This document shows, piece after piece, positions 7,506 through 14,772 of a DNA stretch of 25,878 bases. Within the stretch, counting starts at the first letter, position 1, and the number at the start of each line of letters is the position of its first letter. Position numbers and translations under genes: made by a program. The DNA is from a virus. The notes below the pieces were generated by a model that worked only from the letters and a program-made list of their open reading frames with translations, did no database searches and was not told where the DNA came from. Location: positions 1 to 25,878 of IMG/VR virus record IMGVR_UViG_3300032085_001429. The stretch is one strand, 5' to 3'.

Positions 7506-10127
7506 TTATATTGAAATTTTGAGTACTCCTCCAGAATTATATAATCTACCTGGAATTCCAGGGTCAGATGTTGGAAGATTTAAGAAGGTTATTACTTCAT
7601 TATTAACTCTTAAACTACCTGACATTGATATATTACCTGCACTCCCTATTGTAAATCTATTTGCTGGGCCAGAAGTAGTAAAAGTATCACCAGCTCCGCC
7701 TATTACTAGTCCATCAGCTGATCTTATGTTAACAGGGTCCATTAATATTGCACTTGCAGTCATTGATCCAACATTACTAGAACCTATAGATGTTACACCT
7801 GTTGATCCTAATACAAAATCTCCGGCCTTGATTTCACCGGTATTACCATCGAGTTCAACGCCTGATCCTACTTCTGATCCAATGAATAGAGAACCTGACA
7901 ATACATTGTTGGTACCAGTTATAACTGTGTTTTCACCTTTAAATGTAACAGGATATACAATGACATCATTTTCTGCTAAATTGTTATTGAAGTCAAAGAA
8001 TTGAAATTTGAAAGTGAGAGGTGTATTGAAATATGTTGGAGGTATACGTTTGTTTATTTTGACAAAATTAGGAGTAAATCCAGACTCTTTCACTGATGCC
8101 AATGATATGTCAGATACATTCCATGAACCTCGTCTAATTATCAGAAAGATGTCAGAACTTATATCTTTATTAACTTCAAATTTCAAATTCACATCATCAA
8201 TACTAGCACTTGCGTTCAATTCTATGGAACCAATCCTTGTACCGAAATTTTTGTTATCTTCGAGACTGTCTGTCAATGTTGTTGACAACTGGCTAGCTGG
8301 AGTGATGGACATGTATTTATTGTCTCTATCATTGTAATCAGGTATTATTGAATAACCTTCGCTTCCAGATATATAAACATCTAATCTAGGCAAATTTACA
8401 TTGACATCAGTTGATTCAGGTGTATCAACAGCTAAAACTTTCATCCTTAACACATATGTTGTGTCTGCTTTGAGAGCAGGTTGATATTCTGATGCATTGA
8501 TATGAATATATGCAAATTTCTTATCAGTGTCATTGAATGCTTCAACCGGTTGTATGTTAACAGAAGATATAAGCTGTTCTTCATTAAATGTATTGGTTAT
8601 CTGAACTTCCGATGGATTGATATCATCTGAACCTGTCCAGTATGTATTGAAGTCATTAATGTCTGTAAAATATCCAATACGATTTTTTATCACACCTGCA
8701 GATAATGTATTTTCCACTGCATCATCATCTATGAGAAGTTCTGTCTCTTCTAATATTGTATCTCCCAAATCTATGAAATCTCCAAAGAGACCAGCAGCTT
8801 TAAATAATGTTTTTACCTTATAAACATCTCCAGTAGCTGGTGATAGATTAGTTAATTCAATTGCAGCAAATGATTGTGTTTGCTGTGTTGTAACTGTGGC
8901 AGGTTTATTGAAATAACTTGCTGTGAAATTGCTTGATAATTCTGTTTGCCTGATAGTTTTGGATGTTCCATCTATAGTAGCTATCTGAATTGAAAATTCA
9001 GAATTTGTATTATCAGTTTCATTTTTGAAACCAGATACCTGTGCAGCTCTAGCTCTTTTAGAATTAATAATATCAGTTATTATAAAATTTATACTACCAC
9101 TTAATAATCTAGTCTGATTCTGTCCTGTCGTGTCTACTATTGTTGACTCAGTCGACAGCTGTGATAGTGGTATTAATTCATCATTTGAATTCAGTTTCAA
9201 TCCGGATATCTTAGTACCATTATCATCTAAACCAGCGACATTGATATTAGGATTCAAAATAGTAAATTTACCTCCTAACATGTTAGTATTGAACGAAAAC
9301 TGTGATCCTTCTATTATCAATTCTGATACATTATTAAATGTACTTATCGGCTGTGATTCAGACTCTTCAGGTCCAAATGTGTCACTACTCACTTTAATAT
9401 TAGGTTGCTGAGCTAATGCCTTTCCATATATCTTACTAGTACCGATCAATGACCCTTGACCCTGTAAACCTCCTTTATTTGATAAAGTCCCAAAATTTAC
9501 ATTTTGATTAGATAGACTTTTTATCTTTACTGTTGCGCCAGATCCTTTGTCAGATGATAATACATTTGATAAACCAGTTACTTGTTCAAAGACTTGCGAT
9601 GTCTCTTTGACAACTGCTTTTGGTTGTTTGATAAAAATTATTTCAGAATCATTTCTTAAATAAGGAGAAACAGTTACACGTCTTGCCCAAAGAACATTTG
9701 GTATATTTTTGTTAATTGGACTGTGTAATTCATTTGAAAAAGGTATAGTAGCTCCCGTGTCAGGATCTATTGCTGCTCTCCCAGCTATGTAAACTGTAGC
9801 ATTACCGGGTGGTGTATTTTCATAAATCCATATGGAGACTACTCTTGAGCCATCTTGTTCAGCATATGAAAGAACTTCATAATAAATTGGCTGACCATTA
9901 TAATCTAATATTTCTATATGAATATCTGAATTATTTACAAGTGTACCAGCATTGGCCTTAATCTTAAAAAGATTTTTGCCAGATTTTAACGTATCAGGAA
10001 AATCAAAAACATTAAAGTATTGATCTGAAGACACTGAAGTGTCGACTTTTATAATCGATGTATAATCTTTTAGCCCTATATAAGGTCTTTTTCTTTGTAG
10101 ACTTTGAAGATTACTAACATTTGACAT
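7506..10127 (-). CDS. Fibre-like virion structural protein (873 aa)
   Basis: Probable tail-fibre or baseplate-attached protein; exact homologue not recognised. The N-terminus (about 20-140) is beta-rich and immunoglobulin-like in appearance (KSGKNLFKIKANAGT, IHIEILDYNGQPIYYEVLS, then SIWIYENTPPGNATVYIAGR). The middle is long, rich in T, S, N and D, with few charged clusters and no enzyme motif. The last 130 residues carry short Gly/Ser-rich repeated turns (SGSLFIGSEVGSG, GAGDTFTTSG, SAGNISMSGSLRV) that suggest a trimeric beta-helix or shaft, and end in NLPTSDPGIPGRLYNSGG-x-LKIS, a tip form often seen in phage fibre and fibre-adaptor proteins. It starts 12 bases after the fused gp47-gp46 gene, whose last codons contain the CATAAATA motif, and is followed by the packaged-enzyme candidate. 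Fibre role is inferred from composition and repeats. Confidence 0.8.
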   Translation of the reverse strand: MSNVSNLQSLQRKRPYIGLKDYTSIIKVDTSVSSDQYFNVFDFPDTLKSGKNLFKIKANAGTLVNNSDIHIEILDYNGQPIYYEVLSYAEQDGSRVVSIWIYENTPPGNATVYIAGRAAIDPDTGATIPFSNELHSPINKNIPNVLWARRVTVSPYLRNDSEIIFIKQPKAVVKETSQVFEQVTGLSNVLSSDKGSGATVKIKSLSNQNVNFGTLSNKGGLQGQGSLIGTSKIYGKALAQQPNIKVSSDTFGPEESESQPISTFNNVSELIIEGSQFSFNTNMLGGKFTILNPNINVAGLDDNGTKISGLKLNSNDELIPLSQLSTESTIVDTTGQNQTRLLSGSINFIITDIINSKRARAAQVSGFKNETDNTNSEFSIQIATIDGTSKTIRQTELSSNFTASYFNKPATVTTQQTQSFAAIELTNLSPATGDVYKVKTLFKAAGLFGDFIDLGDTILEETELLIDDDAVENTLSAGVIKNRIGYFTDINDFNTYWTGSDDINPSEVQITNTFNEEQLISSVNIQPVEAFNDTDKKFAYIHINASEYQPALKADTTYVLRMKVLAVDTPESTDVNVNLPRLDVYISGSEGYSIIPDYNDRDNKYMSITPASQLSTTLTDSLEDNKNFGTRIGSIELNASASIDDVNLKFEVNKDISSDIFLIIRRGSWNVSDISLASVKESGFTPNFVKINKRIPPTYFNTPLTFKFQFFDFNNNLAENDVIVYPVTFKGENTVITGTNNVLSGSLFIGSEVGSGVELDGNTGEIKAGDFVLGSTGVTSIGSSNVGSMTASAILMDPVNIRSADGLVIGGAGDTFTTSGPANRFTIGSAGNISMSGSLRVNNEVITFLNLPTSDPGIPGRLYNSGGVLKISI

Positions 10128-10139
10128 TGCGATACTTTA

Positions 10140-13100
10140 TCATAAATATTGAATTTTTGAATAACCGCCTGTCTTTTTTATTTCAATAAGTTTGTCTACA
10201 ATGTCTCGCATTGCATCGATATGTGATATACACATTATGAAACCAAATTGAGTTTTCAGATAATCAAATAACATGTACATGGAGTTTAGATTGTCAGAAT
10301 CCAGAACTCCGAATCCTTCATCAATTGCCAAGAAATTCGGTCTAGGTAAATTTGAAACATTGATGAGAGATGTTCTGATTGCCAATGATGAAACAAATTT
10401 CTCCATACCAGATGTGAGTTCCAAAGGCCAATAGTTATCTTCATCATATACTATAAAGGCATTAATGTTCTTACCATCAGTTTGTAACAATATAGTGAAA
10501 TCCACAATCTGTGTCAATATGTTGTTTATTTCAGCTTCAATCTTCGGCAGAGCCTTTGATATCAGATAATATGGGACACCATCACGTTTCACAGCCTTCA
10601 TATAATATTCATAACCTTGATATTGCTTTTCCAGATCTTTCAAGCGTTGAATATCTGCTTTTGTGTCAGCAATTTTCTGATTGGCAACGCTTAGCTTACC
10701 GGAAACATCAATGAGTTGCTGATCAATGTCGTTTATTTCACGTTCAATGAATACCAATTCATTCTTATGTTCATTTATATCATTGTTAAGCTTTCGATTA
10801 TGCTCTATGTATTCAATCTGTTGCAATGATTTGTTTAGACTTTCATTCAGTGAATTCATTTCACTGTTCAAATCATAGTTCTGCCGTTCACATTGATCTA
10901 ATGAAATATTTACATTGTAAACTTGATCTCGAATTTTTCTTTTCTTGTCTTCCAGATTATCATACTCAATTAATTTATTCTTGACATTTTCAATATCAAT
11001 CTTCTTCAGATTATCTTGTACAAGTTTAACTTGATTGTTAATTATACCTAATCTATTCCGAAGTTCAGGTAATTTTTCTGCAATGGTCTTAGTTTCATGT
11101 AACCATGGATTTGCCATACAGTATTCACAATCAGGATTCCATTTGTGATCATCTAATTTAGATGTCATACGCTGTGCATGTTCAATTTCCTTTTTCAATG
11201 ACATCTGATTATATTCCATATCAGATAATTCAATTCTTCGCTGATCATGTAAATTGATCATTTGTTGCAAACCTGATTTATCAATTTTGGACAACTGAGA
11301 ATTAATCTCACTAAGTTTTTCATTTGCCATGTCCATGAAACGTGAATGTTCGATTATCTGTTTGTCATTGCTTTCCAGATCTAAATCAATTGATCTAATC
11401 TTTTCTTTGATATCTTCTGGATTTTCTAGATCATGGATCTCATATAATTGCTGTGACAATGTTATGATTATCTCATTAAGATTGCGTCGCATTTCATTAT
11501 GATCTGCTTTGTCTTTTGATATTTTATCAGAAATCTTTTGATATGTTTCACTATCCAATTCTGCGTCTGACAAATCCTTTGACAGATCTTTCTTTTTGTA
11601 TTCGCGAATCAGTGCCGCCGTTTCCTTGATATCCTCATGACCAATCAGATATTGTTGTTCAAAAATTTCAATGTCAAGAAACTGTGACAAAAGATCTTTA
11701 CGTTCTCTCTGTGTTTTGTCAATGAAACCTGTATTGTTGTTTTGTAATGACAGAGCAGTTAGAACAAAATCTTCATATGTACCGAGATAGTCTCTGATAT
11801 TTTTATTTGTACTGTCTCGCTGATCACCATTCAAATTTTCTTCATTACCATTTACGTCATAACGATAAAAATTAACTGTGACTTTGACATGATCATTGCT
11901 TTGTTTTTTACCAGAACGTTCTACACAGTAAGTATGTTTACCTAATTCAAATTCAAACTTGCTTTGAAAGTTACTACATTTGTTATTAAGCACATGTGCT
12001 GCCTTTTTAGTTCGACTACATTTATCAAAACAACAAAATGCCAATGCATCTAACAAAGTAGATTTACCAGAAGCGTTAGGAGCAAATAGTCCATATGATC
12101 CTTGCAGCGATCCAAAATCTATAACATTGTCAGTACCATAACTGAACATGTTTGAAAATTCAAATCGTTTCGGTACCCAGGTAGTGTTTCTGGCTTGTTT
12201 GTCTAACACAAGTTTACTATGAACAGTTCTGTTAATATAACGAACAATGTCCATCATTTTATCATCTACACCATGTTCAGCTGTCAGATATTCTGATATC
12301 ACATTGTTTTGCCATTCCACATCTCTGACACTACCGAAATTAATTTTATTGGCAGTATTTGTGGTATTGATCTCATTAACACGTTGTATGGTGATATCTT
12401 GTACTTTACATTTGCTGCGTATATGTGATGTAACAGCTTTGATATCTGCGGCATCAGTATTCTTTACTTTCAGTCTCAGTCTAGGCCTTAAAGGTATATT
12501 TGAAATATCTGTTTTCAGTTCACCATCTTCTACATATGCTGTGTAATAACCATAATCATTTTTTATCTCAACAAATTCAGAAGTCCTTGTTTTGACATCC
12601 CAAACCAATATACCATGCACCAGACCTTCGCCATGGTTCTGTTGAATTAATGAACCTGCATATGCAATTGTTTTATCATCATCAAGATATTGCGTTTTAT
12701 GAATATCTCCTAACAATGTCATGTCATGGCCATCAAATATGGTTGTTGTGACATGATCATTTTGCAGTACAAATCCAGCATCTGTACTAGCATTGTTGAC
12801 TGCGCCATGGTGTAATGCAATCTTTGTTTCAGCAGTTAGTTTGTCAGCTTTTATGAAATCAACCGGTTTGTCAAACACGGACATAACGTTAAAGTCCACA
12901 TCGGCCAATCTATATATACCTGTGTCTTTAAGATAGTGTAAATCAGTGTGTTTGATAGCCTTAACGATAGGATAAAGAGCGTCTAAGCGATCTGAATTAT
13001 TTAGGTTGCAATCGTGGTTACCGGTGATCACAATTGTAGGAGATATATCTGCCAAAGATCTGAAAAAATCAGACACCATGTCAATAAGTTCTGGCGACAT

Positions 13101-13292
13101 ATCTGTTTTGGCATGTACAATATCTCCTGCTACATATATCACAGAATTAGGTGTAGCATTCTTTTTGATATAAGAATACAATCGTTTGAATACTATCTTA
13201 TATTCTTTATGACGTTTCACATTTCGAATATGAACATCTGCAATGTGAAAAATCTTGTCAATCTGTTTTATGTCTGTTTTTATAACGTACAT
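10140..13292 (-). CDS. 47-46: Fused recombination nuclease, gp47 (SbcD/Mre11) + gp46 (SbcC/Rad50)
   Basis: One 1050-residue protein holding both subunits of the end-processing exonuclease that T4 encodes as separate genes 47 and 46; it would resect DNA ends for recombination-dependent replication and host DNA breakdown. Residues 12-240 are a metallophosphoesterase: DVH (19-21), GD (56-57), GNHD (91-94), LHHG (160-163) and GDIH (195-198). After a linker (about 340-375) comes the ATPase: Walker A APNASGKST (404-412), a long coiled coil (about 550-895) broken at its apex by a zinc hook CEYC (C722, C725), signature LTSGMEKF (959-966), Walker B FLAIDE (987-992), D-loop GVLD and switch histidine SHID (1023-1026). 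The start overlaps the primase by 13 bases; GGAAG lies ten bases upstream. No stop or frameshift separates the halves. Expressed with the primase, probably early. Confidence 0.95.
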   Translation of the reverse strand: MYVIKTDIKQIDKIFHIADVHIRNVKRHKEYKIVFKRLYSYIKKNATPNSVIYVAGDIVHAKTDMSPELIDMVSDFFRSLADISPTIVITGNHDCNLNNSDRLDALYPIVKAIKHTDLHYLKDTGIYRLADVDFNVMSVFDKPVDFIKADKLTAETKIALHHGAVNNASTDAGFVLQNDHVTTTIFDGHDMTLLGDIHKTQYLDDDKTIAYAGSLIQQNHGEGLVHGILVWDVKTRTSEFVEIKNDYGYYTAYVEDGELKTDISNIPLRPRLRLKVKNTDAADIKAVTSHIRSKCKVQDITIQRVNEINTTNTANKINFGSVRDVEWQNNVISEYLTAEHGVDDKMMDIVRYINRTVHSKLVLDKQARNTTWVPKRFEFSNMFSYGTDNVIDFGSLQGSYGLFAPNASGKSTLLDALAFCCFDKCSRTKKAAHVLNNKCSNFQSKFEFELGKHTYCVERSGKKQSNDHVKVTVNFYRYDVNGNEENLNGDQRDSTNKNIRDYLGTYEDFVLTALSLQNNNTGFIDKTQRERKDLLSQFLDIEIFEQQYLIGHEDIKETAALIREYKKKDLSKDLSDAELDSETYQKISDKISKDKADHNEMRRNLNEIIITLSQQLYEIHDLENPEDIKEKIRSIDLDLESNDKQIIEHSRFMDMANEKLSEINSQLSKIDKSGLQQMINLHDQRRIELSDMEYNQMSLKKEIEHAQRMTSKLDDHKWNPDCEYCMANPWLHETKTIAEKLPELRNRLGIINNQVKLVQDNLKKIDIENVKNKLIEYDNLEDKKRKIRDQVYNVNISLDQCERQNYDLNSEMNSLNESLNKSLQQIEYIEHNRKLNNDINEHKNELVFIEREINDIDQQLIDVSGKLSVANQKIADTKADIQRLKDLEKQYQGYEYYMKAVKRDGVPYYLISKALPKIEAEINNILTQIVDFTILLQTDGKNINAFIVYDEDNYWPLELTSGMEKFVSSLAIRTSLINVSNLPRPNFLAIDEGFGVLDSDNLNSMYMLFDYLKTQFGFIMCISHIDAMRDIVDKLIEIKKTGGYSKIQYL
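10141..10148 (-). promoter_or_regulatory. ATATTTATG-type junction motif before fibre-like gene
   Basis: Plus strand CATAAATA; sense strand CAATATTTATGA. It is the weakest copy of the motif and is embedded in the last codons and stop (TAT TTA TGA) of the fused nuclease, 13 bases before the next ATG. Confidence 0.4.
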
Positions 13293-14203
13293 AATATTTT
13301 TTCTTCCATTAATTTGAATTCAGACAATTCTGATGTCTGATCTATAACTTCATGTATTTTCTGAAATCCTAGGTCTGCAGGATCTGAATCCGGGAGATCA
13401 ACAAAATATACATGTATACCATTTGCCATGAAATATTCAGCTGCTTCCAATGCTTGTTTACGAGCATCTTGATCTAAACATATGTAAATGTGTTTAACTG
13501 ATTTTTCTACAAGTCTCAGTTTTAGAACATCTGATATGGTTTTACCAAATAAAGGAATGGCATTGCGTCGAATCGCAATTGCATCAAAAACTCCTTCAAC
13601 TAAGACAATAGGTTGTTTCCAATCAACATGTAGTTCAAATCCAACCACATTCTTTGATATGGATGGATTCTTATATTTCAATGTATCATCTTTGTAATAT
13701 GCTCTGGCAACAAAATAATTCAGATTAGCAGCATCATCATAACTTGGTATGATAATCTTTCCTTCATATTGACCTGAATCACAATATCCTATTCTGTATT
13801 TCAGAATGTCAGTTAGTGTGATTCCTCGCTTAGCAAGATAATGAAATGCATTACGAAACTCTGGATCAGTTCGTTGCTTCCATAATGGTTTAAATTCTGG
13901 TGGCAATGTAACTACTGGAGTATTAGTAGATGTATATTTTGATTTGATCTGTACGTCTTCTATAAGCTCAGCTAATCGTACAAACTTGCTTCTATCTACT
14001 TTCAGTTTACGAAACAGTGTATGTATCTTTCTGCCCGCTGCATTACATACCCAACAGTGCCAATGCTGTGTGATAATGTTGACTTCCAGTTTTCGTTTAT
14101 GGTGATTGCAGAAAGGACAGTGATAAGGAATGTTGTCAGATTTCTGTTTACCAGAAGAACCGAGCACAGAGTCTAAGAGAGAAATAACAGCATATCTGCT
14201 CAT
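13280..14203 (-). CDS. 61: DNA primase, T4 gp61-like (zinc finger + TOPRIM)
   Basis: Makes RNA primers for lagging-strand synthesis, in T4 as part of the primosome with helicase gp41. The protein has 307 residues (T4 gp61 has 342). An N-terminal zinc finger of the DnaG/CHC2 type is visible: CPFC (C29, C32), H48 and CWVC (C50, C53). The TOPRIM core shows IVLVEGVFDA (E203), ICLDQDA (D244, D246) and the acidic DSDPADLG (272-279), which together bind catalytic magnesium. The region between (about 85-195) matches the RNA-polymerase-like subdomain in layout only. The ATG (14201-14203) is the first gene after the only sizeable non-coding gap and lies behind a strong sigma70-like promoter, about a dozen bases from the expected transcript start; no Shine-Dalgarno sequence is seen. 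The end overlaps the fused nuclease by 13 bases. No helicase gene is in the window. Confidence 0.93.
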   Translation of the reverse strand: MSRYAVISLLDSVLGSSGKQKSDNIPYHCPFCNHHKRKLEVNIITQHWHCWVCNAAGRKIHTLFRKLKVDRSKFVRLAELIEDVQIKSKYTSTNTPVVTLPPEFKPLWKQRTDPEFRNAFHYLAKRGITLTDILKYRIGYCDSGQYEGKIIIPSYDDAANLNYFVARAYYKDDTLKYKNPSISKNVVGFELHVDWKQPIVLVEGVFDAIAIRRNAIPLFGKTISDVLKLRLVEKSVKHIYICLDQDARKQALEAAEYFMANGIHVYFVDLPDSDPADLGFQKIHEVIDQTSELSEFKLMEEKILCTL

Positions 14204-14221
14204 GTATATAATTAATATTAT

Positions 14222-14250
14222 ATTATATTAGCATTGACATTACATATCAA
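14222..14250 (-). promoter_or_regulatory. Sigma70-like promoter for primase/nuclease genes
   Basis: On the minus strand, TTGATA (14250-14245) is separated by exactly 17 bases from a perfect TATAAT (14227-14222). The expected transcript start is near 14215, about 12 bases before the primase ATG. It probably drives early expression by host RNA polymerase of the primase and the coupled fused nuclease. The region from 14205 to 14230 is pure A/T. Confidence 0.7.
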
Positions 14251-14252
14251 TG
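14232..14252. repeat. Inverted repeat overlapping the promoter -35 region
   Basis: CATTGA (14232-14237) and TCAATG (14247-14252) form a perfect 6-base inverted repeat around a 9-base centre, covering the -35 box and part of the spacer of the primase promoter. Such placement suits a repressor or activator site; chance is also possible in AT-rich sequence. Confidence 0.35.
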
Positions 14253-14293
14253 TTTCATTATTCAATAACTTTCAAATGAAAATTTATTAATTG

Positions 14294-14322
14294 AAAATAA
14301 TAAAAATTTTTCAAAAGGTCAA
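14294..14322 (-). promoter_or_regulatory. Second possible sigma70-like promoter, upstream
   Basis: On the minus strand, TTGACC (14322-14317), a 17-base spacer, then TATTTT (14299-14294). It is weaker than the primase-proximal promoter and its -35 overlaps the loop of a small hairpin. It would add about 70 bases to the leader of the primase transcript. Confidence 0.35.
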
Positions 14323-14328
14323 CCTTTT
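14313..14328. terminator. Small hairpin after the endonuclease gene (weak terminator candidate)
   Basis: Minus strand AAAAGG-TTGA-CCTTTT: a 6-base stem with a 4-base loop, followed by GAAAAATTTTTA. It is positioned to end transcription from the structural block before the primase. The stem is short and has only two G-C pairs, so termination would be weak. Confidence 0.3.
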
Positions 14329-14332
14329 TGCC

Positions 14333-14348
14333 AACTTTTTTCAAAGTT
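14333..14348. terminator. Second small hairpin after the endonuclease gene
   Basis: Minus strand AACTTT-GAAA-AAAGTT: a perfect 6-base stem with a GAAA tetraloop, ten bases after the endonuclease stop codon and four bases before the next hairpin. With that hairpin it may form a tandem weak terminator or an RNA-stability element protecting the 3' end. Confidence 0.3.
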
Positions 14349-14358
14349 TTTTGTCGGG

Positions 14359-14772
14359 TCAAACTTTCAACCATTCTTTTGGGATTGCTTTTTCCGACCA
14401 TGCAATCCCATGCTTATCACAAAAGTCACCGTAGGTGGTTTTAGAACCTTTCCTGATCTTTGTTTTTGCTGATTGAAAAATGATCCTGATATCTAAATCT
14501 GGATGTTGTTTCTTTATCAACAAATGTTTCTTGCGATCTTCCGTGGTCCATCGACCTTTAGTTTCAATTAATATGCCATTAGGTAATGTGAAATCAACTG
14601 TATAGGTACTCTGCCTCTCAGGTACAATATAATTGATTTTTGTCGTTTCATAAACCTTTTTTGGATCTATTTTCTGTTCAGTGAGTTGATCAGCTATCTT
14701 AACTTCAAATCCCGATCTATAACCTGACTTCAACGCATCGCGTCGTGTCTTACTTCGACTTCTCCAACCCAT
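14359..14772 (-). CDS. T7 endonuclease I-like Holliday-junction resolvase (137 aa)
   Basis: Structure-specific nuclease that cuts four-way junctions and branched DNA, resolving replicating concatemers before packaging. It is clearly like T7 gene 3 (149 residues): RSGFE (E23), TYTVDFTLPNG (D59), IETKGRW (E69, K71) and DRKKHLLIKKQHP, then DIRIIFQSAKTK and YGDFCDKHGI. The residues match T7 E20, D55, E65 and K67, so all catalytic residues are present. T4 itself uses the unrelated endonuclease VII (gp49) for this step. The ATG directly abuts the stop of the 719-residue structural gene (TAAATG), so it is probably translated by coupling and made late, when packaging needs it. A 155-base gap with hairpins and promoters follows. 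Confidence 0.93.
   Translation of the reverse strand: MGWRSRSKTRRDALKSGYRSGFEVKIADQLTEQKIDPKKVYETTKINYIVPERQSTYTVDFTLPNGILIETKGRWTTEDRKKHLLIKKQHPDLDIRIIFQSAKTKIRKGSKTTYGDFCDKHGIAWSEKAIPKEWLKV

Noticed and set aside
7519-8004. 161-codon open frame on the plus strand
   Set aside because: It lies wholly opposite the well-supported 873-residue gene, has no ribosome site or family motif, and its composition is that of an antisense reading. The same holds for the other plus-strand frames such as 18181-18597 and 3598-3906.
14205-14230. Pure A/T run as a possible replication origin
   Set aside because: It is explained by the -10 box and leader of the primase promoter; no repeated initiator sites or other origin signs were seen.
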